64,000 bases of DNA from assembly GCF_003606365.2 (NCBI RefSeq), contig NZ_CP031933.2:310001-374000 (forward strand), written 5' to 3'. This document shows, piece after piece, positions 26,363 through 34,308 of the stretch. This DNA is from Companilactobacillus zhachilii. GTDB taxonomy: Bacteria > Bacillota > Bacilli > Lactobacillales > Lactobacillaceae. The notes beneath the pieces were generated by a model. The model did not search any database. It worked only from the letters and a program-made list of their open reading frames with translations, and had not been told where the DNA came from. Each line of letters starts with the position of its first letter. Position 1 is the stretch's first letter. A program made the translations under genes and the position numbers.

Positions 26363-26402
26363 GAGATAAGTAAGTTCAGGGGGGAGGATTGTTGCTTATC
26401 TC
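26363..26402. promoter_or_regulatory. Inverted repeat upstream of the ligase operon
   Basis: GAGATAAG and CTTATCTC, 24 bp apart, 13-52 bp before the ligase ATG. As RNA it would place a C-rich loop near the start, so it may be either an operator or a 5'-UTR hairpin. Confidence 0.4.
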
Positions 26403-26490
26403 GATGTCCTTTCGATTGAATAACCATAGTTTACAAGGGAAGGGGCTTTGGAACTACTTAGGTTTGATAAGGTTTATATAAGAAATTCTT

Positions 26491-26630
26491 AGAGAGCGGA
26501 AGACGACGGTTAGATTTCGATAGGTTTCCTAGCTTCACGAATTGCGCACCGTTTTTGTGCGTGATTTGGGAAGCGTAGAAACCTATCGAAATTTGTCGTC
26601 TGTAGCTCGTTTTAAAGCCGCTGCATATAT
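26491..26630 (+). repeat. Family B structured repeat, copy B1
   Basis: Begins AGAGAGCGG and ends GTAGCTCGTTTTAAAGCCGCTGCA. Outer arms GACGAC/GTCGTC, middle arms AATTTCGATAGG-type (TTTCGATAGGTTTC with CCTATCGAAA), inner hairpin GCTTC..TTGCGCAC/GTGCGTGATT..GAAGC. The arms differ from the other B copies but pair. Confidence 0.75.
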
Positions 26631-26652
26631 CAATTAAGTATTTTGAAATCAA

Positions 26653-26699
26653 AAGAGTCACCAATCATCTAATATCTAAGACGATTGGTGACTCTTTCA
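26653..26699 (-). terminator. Rho-independent terminator of the microprotein operon
   Basis: GAGTCACCAATC...GATTGGTGACTC perfect 12-bp stem, with AAAA on the left so a U-run on the minus transcript. Confidence 0.75.
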
Positions 26700-26709
26700 A
26701 CGTTAAAAA

Positions 26710-26886
26710 TCATTTTTTATTTAAAAGTTTATTCAAAATTCTAACCTCTGTTTTTTGGTTTTCATTTTTTAACTTAAGTGTTTTAGAATCCTTTAAGCTG
26801 CAATAAATTAAACTGAAAATTATATAAGCAAAGGTAAATGTTGGCAATAATATGAAAGAAAAGAAGAATAATGTACCTGAAATCAT
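26710..26886 (-). CDS. Single-TM microprotein, type II, pair 3
   Basis: 58 aa. Residues 3-27 are a membrane helix, followed by a basic cytoplasmic-type tail with KNENQKTEVRILNKLLNKK. It has the same plan as the five genes upstream: short N-terminus, one helix, and a K/R/E/N-rich amphipathic tail. The tail matches the type II pattern (x-I-L/F-N/D-K-L near the end). The ATG overlaps the stop of the gene upstream by 4 nt, implying translational coupling. It is last in the operon before the terminator. No homologous family is known to me. Confidence 0.7.
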   Translation of the reverse strand: MISGTLFFFSFILLPTFTFAYIIFSLIYCSLKDSKTLKLKNENQKTEVRILNKLLNKK

Positions 26887-27083
26887 TCGATAGACCTGTC
26901 AATGTTGTATTCAGTCATTTTTAGTTGTCGCTTTTTTCTTCTTTCCATTTCAAAATATTGTCGATGATGCCGGTTAGCCAAAGTTAGTATAAAAATTATG
27001 AATAAGTTCAAAATGGTAATAAAAAATGTGTAACTGATAAAAATATTTTTAAATTCATTCAATAGTTGTGAATTTACACTCAA
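26883..27083 (-). CDS. Single-TM microprotein, type I, pair 3
   Basis: 66 aa from a TTG start at 27,083 with AGGGGG 6 nt before it; an in-frame ATG at 27,116 has no ribosome site and would overlap the previous gene. A hydrophobic helix (about residues 15-37) is followed by a strongly basic tail RRKKRQLKMTEYNIDRSIE, of the type I form (K/R-L-K-x-x-x-Y-x-I/L). Its stop overlaps the next start (ATGA). The tail is the most diverged of the three type I proteins. Confidence 0.7.
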   Translation of the reverse strand: MSVNSQLLNEFKNIFISYTFFITILNLFIIFILTLANRHHRQYFEMERRKKRQLKMTEYNIDRSIE

Positions 27084-27105
27084 AGTTAATCCCCCTGTGA
27101 ACTTT

Positions 27106-27282
27106 TTATTTATCATATAATTTGTTGAAAATTCTTATTAATATTTTTTGATTTTCCTTAGATATTTTTCTGATTTGTGTATATTGAAAAAATAAATAAA
27201 TAGATGATGTGATTACAGTAATAACGAATATGATGAAAAGAATTGAGTTAATAAAATATAACAATGAATTTTGCAATACCAT
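27106..27282 (-). CDS. Single-TM microprotein, type II, pair 2
   Basis: 58 aa (MVLQNSLLYFINS start). One membrane helix spans about residues 8-33, then QIRKISKENQKILIRIFNKLYDK. The tail has the SKENQK/IFNKL form of type II. AAGGAG lies 4-5 nt before ATG within the end of the previous gene, and the ATG overlaps that gene's stop. A 22-nt gap separates it from the next pair. Confidence 0.75.
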   Translation of the reverse strand: MVLQNSLLYFINSILFIIFVITVITSSIYLFFQYTQIRKISKENQKILIRIFNKLYDK

Positions 27283-27467
27283 CACTCCTTCTTATTCAGC
27301 TTGTATTCAATCAACTTAAGTCTTTTATTATTTTTTTTAACTTTGTTCAAGTTTTGTTTGTAAATCCAATCTAGTAGTAGGAAAGACATAATAAGGAATA
27401 AATAAATAAAATTAAAAATAATTACAGTTTTATTAGTTGTGATAACCGAAGTTCCCCAAGTTAACAT
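27282..27467 (-). CDS. Single-TM microprotein, type I, pair 2
   Basis: 61 aa. A short polar N-terminus, a membrane helix (about residues 15-36), then KKNNKRLKLIEYKLNKKE, nearly the same tail as the type I protein of pair 1 (RLKLIxYKx). AAGGAG is 10 nt before ATG. Its TGA overlaps the next ATG. Confidence 0.75.
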   Translation of the reverse strand: MLTWGTSVITTNKTVIIFNFIYLFLIMSFLLLDWIYKQNLNKVKKNNKRLKLIEYKLNKKE

Positions 27468-27488
27468 TTATACTTTTCTCCTTAGTTT

Positions 27489-27647
27489 TTATCTATCTGA
27501 TAATTTATCCAAAATTTCTAATTCTAATTTTTTGTTTTCTTTTCTCAATTTAATAATGCGCCGCCTAATAATAAACGCGTTAGTAAAGGATATGAATGCA
27601 CTGATAATTGCTATGAAAAAAATAATTATAAATATAGTTATTAACAA
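27489..27647 (-). CDS. Single-TM microprotein, type II, pair 1
   Basis: 52 aa from a TTG at 27,647; AGGTGG, 5 nt upstream, overlaps the last codons of the gene before it. The N-terminal two thirds is a very hydrophobic helix, followed by RRRIIKLRKENKKLELEI and ending LDKLSDR, a probable amphipathic or coiled-coil tail. This gene starts only 2 nt after the upstream stop. Confidence 0.65.
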   Translation of the reverse strand: MLITIFIIIFFIAIISAFISFTNAFIIRRRIIKLRKENKKLELEILDKLSDR

Positions 27648-27649
27648 GA

Positions 27650-27838
27650 TTACCACCTATTTTTATTCTCAATTTTATATTTTATAAGTTTTAATCGACT
27701 GTTTTCTTTTTTTGTTTTATGCAATGATTTCTTAGATACAAAATATAGAAAAATACTGGCACAAATAAGAAATATACTTAGTATAGTATTAACGATTATT
27801 CCTTCAGTAGGCGATGCAAGCAACACTAAATTGAGCAT
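27650..27838 (-). CDS. Single-TM microprotein, type I, pair 1 (first gene of operon)
   Basis: 62 aa with GGGGG 7 nt before ATG. Residues about 14-34 form a membrane helix, then KKENSRLKLIKYKI and a basic end. There is no double-glycine leader, signal-peptidase site or bacteriocin motif. It is the promoter-proximal gene of the six. TATACT on the minus strand near 27,885 could be its -10. Divergent from fbp. Confidence 0.75.
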   Translation of the reverse strand: MLNLVLLASPTEGIIVNTILSIFLICASIFLYFVSKKSLHKTKKENSRLKLIKYKIENKNRW

Positions 27839-27919
27839 TATAAGTCCCCCAATTAATTATAAATTTATTGATAAACCGCACTAAGTATAGCACAAGACAC
27901 CTGAATCTTAATGACACCG

Positions 27920-27948
27920 TTTACATATATTTACCTAAATGGTATAGT
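27920..27948 (+). promoter_or_regulatory. Promoter of fbp
   Basis: TTTACA (27,920-27,925), a 17-bp spacer and TATAGT (27,943-27,948). It lies inside the 5' extension of the open frame, so the translation start must be downstream. Confidence 0.65.
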
Positions 27949-28011
27949 TTTGATTATGTACTAGGTAAAGCTTCAAATGACGATTTATCAATGAGAGGTC
28001 TATACAACAAA

Positions 28012-29919
28012 ATGACGAAAGAATTCAAAAATAAAAGCGAAATCAAGTCAGAAATAATCAATTTGTCAGCGATTTTAAGTTTACCAAAAGGGACAGAAGC
28101 GTTTGTCAGTGATGTTCATGGTGAATATGATGAATTCGCCCATATTATGCGCAATGGCTCTGGAAATACTAAACAGAAAATTGCTGAATTATTTACGGGA
28201 CGATTAACCCCAGCCAGTCAAAAGAAATTGGCTTTTCTGATTTATTATCCATCGGAGATTTTGAAAAGAACCAAGGCCAAAATTGGCGACGATGATGAAT
28301 TAAATCAATGGTATATGGATACTTTTAATAATTTAATTGAAGTTTTACGTTATACTGCCAACAAATATACTCGTTCCAAAGTCAGAAAGGCTATTTCTCC
28401 AGAGTTTGTTTATATTACCGAAGAGTTACTTTATGCCGATGTGAACGCTGAAACTAAGCAGTATTACTATCAAGATATTATGAACAGCATTGTCAGTTTG
28501 CAAGAAGCCGATGACTTTATTATTGCTACTTGTCACTCAATTCAACGTTTGGTTGTAGACCATGTCCACATAATTGGTGATATTTATGATCGTGGTCCGC
28601 ATCCTGATTACATCATTGAACATTTAGCTCGTCATTGGCAAAATTTTGATTTTCAGTGGGGCAATCATGATATTTTGTGGATGGGCAGTATTGCTGGTTC
28701 TAAATTATGCATGTTAAATTTGTTAAGAATTTGCGCCCGTTACGATAATTTGGCTATTTTGCAGGATGCCTATGGGATTGATTTGAGCTCAGTTATGACG
28801 CTGGCTAAGAAATATTATCAACCGTTGCAGTCGTTTAATCCCAAGTCAGATACTGGAGAAATTATTTCAGCTGAGAAGAAAACCCAAGATAACTGTGTTC
28901 AACAAGCAGCGGCTATTATGCAATTTAAATTAGAAGGTGCAGCTATCAAACGCAACCCTGATTTTCAAATGGAAAATCGCTTGCTACTAGATAAACTGAG
29001 TCAGGACCGTAAGACCATCACTTTGAATAATCAAACTTACCCGATTCAAGATGGCTGTTTTCAATTAGTTGATTGGAAAAATCCATATGAATTAACGATT
29101 GAAGAAACCGCAGTGCTTGAAGACTTGATTCAACAGTTTATTCACTCACCCAAATTAAATAAACATATCAAATATTTGGTCGATAACGGCTCAATGTATC
29201 TCAAATATAATGACAATTTATTGTTGCATGGGTGTATTCCCGTTGATGAGAAAGGACAATTGCAGTCGCTAACGATTGCTGGAAAATCTTATGCTGGAAG
29301 GCAGTTATTTGATTACTTTGATCAGAAGATCCGAACGGCTCTAAAGAGTCCAACAACCACAGATTCATTTACAACCGATATTATTTGGTACTTGTGGACA
29401 GGTAAGATGTCGCCTTTATTTGGTAAAGATAAGATGACGACCTTTGAACGTTACTTTATTGATAACGATTCATTACATATTGAGAAATTAAATCCTTATT
29501 ATTCATTACGTAAAGAGGAATGGTTTGCGGATCAATTACTAAAGGAATTTGGATTAAATGATGATGGACATATAATTAATGGTCATACACCAGTTAAGGC
29601 AGGAACATCACCAATTATGGCCAATGGCAAAATTTTTGTAATTGATGGTGGTATGTCGAAACCTTATCATAAGACCACTGGTATCGGTGGATATACATTG
29701 TTGTCAAATTCTTATGGTCTGCAATTAGTAACACACGAGCCATTCACTACCCGTGCTAAAGCTATCGAAGAGATGAAAGATGTTGTTTCAACCAAGCGCG
29801 TAATTGAACAATCAGTCAAACGTAAATTAGTCTCTGAAACAGATATTGGTCAAAAAATTAAGAAACAAATGAATGAGCTGATATTGGAGCTGGGCCGCCT
29901 CCAGAAGCGAGAAAATTAG
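28012..29919 (+). CDS. fbp: Fructose-1,6-bisphosphatase, class III
   Basis: 635 aa from ATG 28012, with AGAGGTC 11 nt upstream; ATG 27991 is the alternative, and anything earlier overlaps the promoter. It belongs to the Firmicutes-type Fbp of the calcineurin-like phosphoesterase fold. Metal and phosphate motifs are FVSDVHGEYDEF, GDIYDRGPHPDYI, FQWGNHDILWMGS and INGHTPVKAG plus IDGGMSKPYH. It dephosphorylates fructose-1,6-bisphosphate to fructose-6-phosphate in gluconeogenesis. The 3' end is unusual: the last eight residues (GRLQKREN) and the TAG are supplied by repeat A10, so the native C-terminus has been replaced or extended. Transcription is from a well-formed promoter at 27,920. Confidence 0.93.
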   Translation: MTKEFKNKSEIKSEIINLSAILSLPKGTEAFVSDVHGEYDEFAHIMRNGSGNTKQKIAELFTGRLTPASQKKLAFLIYYPSEILKRTKAKIGDDDELNQWYMDTFNNLIEVLRYTANKYTRSKVRKAISPEFVYITEELLYADVNAETKQYYYQDIMNSIVSLQEADDFIIATCHSIQRLVVDHVHIIGDIYDRGPHPDYIIEHLARHWQNFDFQWGNHDILWMGSIAGSKLCMLNLLRICARYDNLAILQDAYGIDLSSVMTLAKKYYQPLQSFNPKSDTGEIISAEKKTQDNCVQQAAAIMQFKLEGAAIKRNPDFQMENRLLLDKLSQDRKTITLNNQTYPIQDGCFQLVDWKNPYELTIEETAVLEDLIQQFIHSPKLNKHIKYLVDNGSMYLKYNDNLLLHGCIPVDEKGQLQSLTIAGKSYAGRQLFDYFDQKIRTALKSPTTTDSFTTDIIWYLWTGKMSPLFGKDKMTTFERYFIDNDSLHIEKLNPYYSLRKEEWFADQLLKEFGLNDDGHIINGHTPVKAGTSPIMANGKIFVIDGGMSKPYHKTTGIGGYTLLSNSYGLQLVTHEPFTTRAKAIEEMKDVVSTKRVIEQSVKRKLVSETDIGQKIKKQMNELILELGRLQKREN

Positions 29920-30054
29920 GTCGCTATGGGACCGACTGGAGCCAAGGTCTTTGAACCTCGCAAAGTGCGCGAGTTTCAAAGCTCGTCCCGTGGTGTAAGT
30001 GCTAAAGCACTAACACCACCTGCACAGCGACCCAATTTTCTTGTTTCTTCCGGC
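29894..30054 (+). repeat. Family A structured repeat, copy A10, inside the fbp 3' end
   Basis: Starts inside the fbp coding frame. Outer arms GCGAGAAAATTAGGTCGC and GCGACCCAATTTTCTTG pair. P3 has lost its 3' arm (text runs GCCAAGGTCT directly into TTGAACCTCGC), a deletion of about 13 bp. P4 and P5 (GTGCT/AGCAC) are intact. Confidence 0.9.
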
Positions 30055-30177
30055 TAGGTTATTCGTTGTTTTTTTATTAAATATTTGATGTGATAATTAT
30101 TGTTTTTTTATTCTGGATTTTCAGAGCATCAGGAAGTAAAACCCATTTTAGAACTTTTAACTTTCCATTAAAAACAT

Positions 30178-30230
30178 AAAAGAGATGTCTGTATATACCG
30201 CAAAATACGGTTTGTAGACATCTCTTTTGT
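30178..30230. terminator. Bidirectional rho-independent terminator
   Basis: AAAAGAGATGTCT...AGACATCTCTTTT with an inner CCG/CGG stem, after fbp and convergent to the sensor kinase gene. Confidence 0.85.
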
Positions 30231-30285
30231 ATTGTTTAAATTTATTGTTAAATTATTTTATTTTAAAAAGTAATGATACATAAGA

Positions 30286-30460
30286 TGGAGGTAGAAAAAA
30301 CGGGCAGGCCAGCAGTGGCGGTGGAGTTAGCGATTTATCGCTTACTCCACAGGACGTATTTTGAAATTCGCGGGTTGTGCGAAGTTCAAAATCGAGGGTC
30401 GAGACCTTGGCTCGAGCCGGTCCTCACAGCGGCCTGCCCGTTTTTTCTACCGGAAGCGGC
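30286..30460 (-). repeat. Family A structured repeat, copy A11, divergent stem
   Basis: The outer stem is GGTAGAAAAAACGGGCAGGC with its exact complement, sharing almost nothing with the usual outer stem. The inner pairing is AGGAC/GTCCT in place of GGGAC/GTCCC, a compensated change. P3 is GCTCGAG/CTCGACC; P5 is GGAGT...ACTCC. It abuts the stop of the kinase gene. Confidence 0.9.
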
Positions 30461-30464
30461 ATAT

Positions 30465-31865
30465 TTAATTATCACTTTGAACCTCATCAAAACTTACTGT
30501 AAAAATAGAGCCTTGTGGTTGATTGTCCAAAACTTTAATTGAAGCGTTATTGATTTTAACCAATTGAGAAACAATCGATAATCCTAGGCCACTGCCTTTA
30601 ATTTCGGTCGAATGTGATGTATCCACGCGATAGAAACGTTGGAAGATCAAATCTTTTTTATCGTCAGGTATTCCCATACCAAAGTCTTGAACTGATAGCT
30701 CAATTTTTTTATTGATATCAGCAAGTTTCAAAATAATTGGGGCTTTTTCTGGTGAATACTTATTGGCATTATCTAACAATGCGACGATAATTTGTTTTAA
30801 AGTATCGGTATTTCCTAAGATATACAAATTCGGAGCAATGGATAGTTGCAACTGATGGTCTAAGGTCTTTTGATATTGCTTACCAAGTTGTTCAGCAATT
30901 TCCGATAAATTAACGTCTTCCAAAACTAAATCAGCTCGATCGGCTCGTGATAAATGAAGTAGGTTGGTAATCAAATTTTGCATCCGCAGTGATTCTTCAT
31001 CAATAAAACCAAGTGATTCGGGGATGACATCTGGATGTTTATCACCATGGCGTTTAATCAGATTGATATTTCCTCTGATTGCAGCAATGGGTGTCTTTAA
31101 TTCATGTGAAGCGTTGGAAACAAAATCTTTTTCTCGTTGAAGTCGTTGATTTTGTGATGCCAATAATTCATTGAAGGCATTTCCCAATTCTTGAATTTCC
31201 TGTGGACTGTCGGGTACTTCAAGTTTTGGCTGATCAGTGTCAGCATCTTTAGCTGTACTGCGAGTTTCCTTGACTAGTTCAATTGTCGGAGCACTCAATT
31301 TAGCAGCTAATTGTTGAGCCCACCAAGTCCCGAATCCCAGGGTGACGAAAACGATGATACTAATAATAATTAATAATAGTAACAAACTATTAATTAGCCG
31401 GCTCAGACTGGTCCAAAGTTGATAGGTAGTATCGGCATCTTTACGTGTGTAGAAGAGAAAAAGTCCATAGCCTTGAACGTAGACAATATGTTGTCCGGGA
31501 AGAATCATGATTTTTCGTTGGCTGATGAATTTTTTAGAAGTTGAAGTAGTCATAATTTCCTGTCCAGCTCGATTGGAAGCAGCCGTGATAGATGACTTTT
31601 TAGTTTTAACCCGAATTACGGTATTTTGTTTGGTATGACGGTTATTTTGATTACTCCACTGGATGAAGCCGGGAATATCATCAATGTTGGAACGATATAG
31701 GCTCATCATTTGTCCATTAGCTTCGTGAACCGTTTGTGAGTATTGTTGCAGTCCGACGACGACTAAAATGAGCGCGCTAATTGATAAAGTTATGATGATA
31801 ACTAATTTTCTGATGGCATTATTAATTAATTCTTGATAAGTGGGTGATTTCTTCGTGACTTTCAT
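30465..31865 (-). CDS. Sensor histidine kinase
   Basis: 466 aa. A membrane helix near residues 15-40, an extracytoplasmic sensor loop of about 115 residues, a second helix near 160-185, and a HAMP-type linker. The H-box is NASHELKTPIAAIRG, the N-box LLDNANKYSPE, G1 DFGMGIPDDKKD with F-box FQRFYRVDTSH, and G2 GSGLGLSIV. It autophosphorylates and passes phosphate to the response regulator encoded just upstream, whose stop overlaps its start by 4 nt. The sensor domain gives no clear ligand. Repeat A11 follows at once. Confidence 0.93.
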   Translation of the reverse strand: MKVTKKSPTYQELINNAIRKLVIIITLSISALILVVVGLQQYSQTVHEANGQMMSLYRSNIDDIPGFIQWSNQNNRHTKQNTVIRVKTKKSSITAASNRAGQEIMTTSTSKKFISQRKIMILPGQHIVYVQGYGLFLFYTRKDADTTYQLWTSLSRLINSLLLLLIIISIIVFVTLGFGTWWAQQLAAKLSAPTIELVKETRSTAKDADTDQPKLEVPDSPQEIQELGNAFNELLASQNQRLQREKDFVSNASHELKTPIAAIRGNINLIKRHGDKHPDVIPESLGFIDEESLRMQNLITNLLHLSRADRADLVLEDVNLSEIAEQLGKQYQKTLDHQLQLSIAPNLYILGNTDTLKQIIVALLDNANKYSPEKAPIILKLADINKKIELSVQDFGMGIPDDKKDLIFQRFYRVDTSHSTEIKGSGLGLSIVSQLVKINNASIKVLDNQPQGSIFTVSFDEVQSDN

Positions 31866-32554
31866 TTTGTCACATCCTCAATCGAATAACCGACACCCCG
31901 AATGGTTTGAATCAAAGGTTTGTTATCTTTGCCATCAACTTTATTTCGTAAATAGCCGACATACACATCAACAACATTTTGTTGACCGAGAAAATCTTCA
32001 CCCCAAACATTGTCTAGCAATTCATCACGTGTGAAAACTTGTCCAACATGTTGTAGGAAGAAAAGTAGTAAATCGTATTCTCGACGAGTTAATTGAACGT
32101 TTTCATCGTTTCGTGTCACTTGATGTGATTTAGTATTCAAAACTAAGTCGGCAATCTGATAAGTTTGATCGGGTTCAGTTAAGTGTTCAGCTCGCCGTTG
32201 AATAACACGTACTCGGGCCAGAAGTTCTTCAATTTCAAAAGGTTTCGTTATATAATCATCTGCACCGTTATCAAGACCAGCAACTTTGTCACCGATATAA
32301 TCACGAGCAGTCATCACAATAACAGGGACTTGGTCGTGTTTACGAATCCGACGGAGTACCTCCATACCATCAAGTTTGGGAAGCATCCAATCTAATAAAA
32401 TCAACAGTAATTCATTTTGATGTTTTCCATATAAATCCATTGCTTCAGCACCATCATTAGCAATAATGACATCGAAATCTTCAAACTGAAGTTCCTTACT
32501 AACGTAGCTAGACAGACTACGCTCATCTTCAACAATTAAAATAGTGTTTTTCAT
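31862..32554 (-). CDS. OmpR/PhoB-family response regulator
   Basis: 230 aa. The receiver domain has acidic pocket VEDE, phosphoacceptor aspartate in LLDWMLPKLDGME, conserved T in VIVMTARD and K in ITKPFEIEELL. The C-terminal winged helix has LTRREYDLLLFFLQHVGQVFTRDELLDNVWG and VDVYVGYLRNKVD. It is transcribed with the downstream histidine kinase (ATGA-type overlap). The promoter region is bounded by repeat A12, whose left end faces the gene. Confidence 0.94.
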   Translation of the reverse strand: MKNTILIVEDERSLSSYVSKELQFEDFDVIIANDGAEAMDLYGKHQNELLLILLDWMLPKLDGMEVLRRIRKHDQVPVIVMTARDYIGDKVAGLDNGADDYITKPFEIEELLARVRVIQRRAEHLTEPDQTYQIADLVLNTKSHQVTRNDENVQLTRREYDLLLFFLQHVGQVFTRDELLDNVWGEDFLGQQNVVDVYVGYLRNKVDGKDNKPLIQTIRGVGYSIEDVTK

Positions 32555-32591
32555 TTAGAAATCTCCCGAAAGTGGTTTTTAAAAGGTGGGG

Positions 32592-32770
32592 GCCGCCTCT
32601 GGGAGCAAGAAATTTAGGTCGCTATGGGGACCGATTCGAGCCAGAGTGCGGTCTCGAATCTCGATTTTGAGCCTTGCACAAACCGCAAGTCTCAAAAGTC
32701 GTCCCGTGGTGTAAAGGCTAAAGCCTTAACGCCACTTGCACAGCAACCAAAATTTCTTGCTCCCAGAGGC
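32592..32770 (+). repeat. Family A structured repeat, copy A12
   Basis: The outer stem tip is extended: GCCTCTGGGAGCAAGAAATTT with AAATTTCTTGCTCCCAGAGGC fully paired, unlike copies with a bulge here. P3 ATTCGAG/CTCGAAT long-loop. Upstream of the two-component operon. Confidence 0.9.
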
Positions 32771-33014
32771 TAAGGTATTGTTAATTCTGCCACAGCCTTT
32801 AGACTTTTAATTATTATAGTAGGAAATGAACCTTAATACTAACTAAAAAAACAAACTAAAGAGTAATAATTACTAATTATGATATACTTGTTTGTATTGA
32901 AGTAGAATCGTTGGTAGATTGTAGAAGTTGAATTCTTCAATCGAATTTTCTTTATGGCAATTTGACTATTTGTTAATAACGTAGGAAGAAAAGTTATTTT
33001 ATGAAAATAAACTA
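32771..33014. other. Intergenic stretch between A12 and A13
   Basis: AT-rich. The tails of two oppositely oriented A copies face each other here. I see no gene, hairpin or clear operator. Confidence 0.4.
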
Positions 33015-33192
33015 GTCGGAAGGAACCAGAAATTTAGGTCGCTGTGAAGGTGGCGTTAGCACTTTAGTGCTTACACCACGGGGCGAATTTTGAAACTCGC
33101 GTATTTTGCGAGGTTCAAAATCGAGACTTGAGACCGTCCTTTGGCTCAAGTCGGTCCCCATAGCGACCTAAATTTCTGGTTTCTGGAGACGG
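33015..33192 (-). repeat. Family A structured repeat, copy A13
   Basis: Outer arms AACCAGAAATTTAGGTCGC and GCGACCTAAATTTCTGGTT are fully paired. P3 is GACTTGAG/CTCAAGTC (perfect), P5 GCACT/AGTGC. Its left end is 37 bp before the Fur-family gene. Confidence 0.9.
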
Positions 33193-33228
33193 AATCGATT
33201 AATGAACACGTTAAGAGAGGGGATAAAA

Positions 33229-33651
33229 ATGGACAAAGCAATTGAAGTATTAAAACAAAATAATTATAAAATCACGAAACAACGGACTGACTTGATTGAT
33301 TTTTTACGGAAATTTACGGTCCAATATGTTTCCATTAACGATATTGCCAATTATATGCGCTCACTTTACCCGGGGATGAGTAACAATACTATTTATCGGA
33401 ACTTAAAGGAGTTTGCCGATATTGGTTTGGTTGAGTATCAGGAAAAAAATAAGACTTTGGTGAAGTATCAATGTGATTTTTCACATCGTCACCATCATCA
33501 CTTTGTTTGTAAAAACTGTGGCAAGGTTACGGAACTAAAGGCTTGTCCGATGGAGTTCTTTGCTGATCAATTACCTGGATATACGATTGAAGGTCATGCG
33601 ATTGAGGTTTATGGACTTTGTGCTGACTGTACCAAAAAATTAAAAGCTTAA
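33229..33651 (+). CDS. Fur-family metal-responsive regulator
   Basis: 140 aa. The N-terminal winged helix (KITKQRTDLIDFLRKF...NNTIYRNLKEFADIGLVEYQ) is followed by a metal-binding dimerisation domain with DFSHRHHHHFVCKNCGKV and a C-terminal CADC. The two CxxC pairs bind structural zinc; the histidine cluster is probably part of the sensing site. Zur or Fur specificity cannot be separated by eye. GAGAGGGGATAAAA before ATG 33229 favours this start over 33202. A second Fur-family gene (PerR-like) is at 40,426. A Zn/Mn ABC transporter at 37-39.5 kb is a candidate target. Confidence 0.9.
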   Translation: MDKAIEVLKQNNYKITKQRTDLIDFLRKFTVQYVSINDIANYMRSLYPGMSNNTIYRNLKEFADIGLVEYQEKNKTLVKYQCDFSHRHHHHFVCKNCGKVTELKACPMEFFADQLPGYTIEGHAIEVYGLCADCTKKLKA

Positions 33652-33658
33652 ATTTGTT

Positions 33659-33701
33659 AAAGATTGAATTTCAAATTACTGAAATTCAGTCTTTTTTTTC
33701 T
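33659..33701 (+). terminator. Rho-independent terminator
   Basis: AAAGATTGAATTTCA...TGAAATTCAGTCTTTTTTTT, 8 bp after the Fur-family gene. Confidence 0.9.
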
Positions 33702-33710
33702 GAAAAACCG

Positions 33711-33738
33711 CTTGCAGAATATATCGAAACGATATACT
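33711..33738 (+). promoter_or_regulatory. Promoter with embedded operator for the PadR/MFS operon
   Basis: CTTGCA/TTGCAG (-35) and TATACT (33,733-33,738, -10), spaced 15-16 bp. A 17-bp perfect inverted repeat TATATCGAAACGATATA (33,720-33,736) fills the spacer and overlaps the -10, as for an autorepressor. Confidence 0.6.
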
Positions 33739-33767
33739 ATTTAAAACGAGAAAGATAGGTGTTAGGA

Positions 33768-34304
33768 ATGTACGAATTATTTATTCTGGGGCAATTGATG
33801 GACCATTCGATGACTGGTTATAGTTTGCGGAAGGCTTTCATCGCTATTGCTGGTGGTGATCAGGCGATTAGTTTTGGAACGTTATATCCGCTGCTGGATA
33901 AGCTCGAGCAAGCTCAAGAGATTAGTTTGAGTTTTAAAACGGTTGATAATAAACGTCCACAAAAGTTAGCAACGATAACTGACAAGGGCAGGAATCATTT
34001 TTACGAACTAATTAATACAACGGTTGCCATTAATAAGCAAACGCAATTGACCTTTTTAATGAAAGTAAATTTCTTACACTTATTGAATCAACAGCAACAA
34101 GTTTTTGTTCTAGAAGATTTTCAAGATTTTTCAAAAGACAAACTGCAACATCTTCAGAGACGTCAGGCTGATTTAAAAAATAATAAACATATGGTGCAGG
34201 CTGATATTGATGATGTGTTGCTTGTTAAACAGTTACAAATTGCTTGGACTCAGACCCAAGTAGATTGGGTATCACAACTTTTAAAACAAAGAAGAGAGGC
34301 TTAA
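33768..34304 (+). CDS. PadR-family transcriptional regulator
   Basis: 178 aa from ATG 33768, with AGGTG 7 nt upstream; a GTG at 33,759 is an alternative. The winged helix opens LFILGQLMDHSMTGYSLRKAF and has ISFGTLYPLLDKLEQAQEI, the PadR hallmark. The C-terminal half is helical with LQHLQRRQADLKNNK, a probable dimerising coiled coil. PadR proteins commonly repress adjacent efflux pumps, and an MFS exporter follows after 4 bp. A perfect palindrome in the promoter is the likely operator. Confidence 0.88.
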   Translation: MYELFILGQLMDHSMTGYSLRKAFIAIAGGDQAISFGTLYPLLDKLEQAQEISLSFKTVDNKRPQKLATITDKGRNHFYELINTTVAINKQTQLTFLMKVNFLHLLNQQQQVFVLEDFQDFSKDKLQHLQRRQADLKNNKHMVQADIDDVLLVKQLQIAWTQTQVDWVSQLLKQRREA

Positions 34305-34308
34305 CCTG

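Noticed and set aside
27868..28011. N-terminal 48-residue extension of Fbp
   Set aside because: A good promoter (TTTACA-17-TATAGT) lies inside it and the extension has no family resemblance, so translation starts at 27,991 or 28,012.
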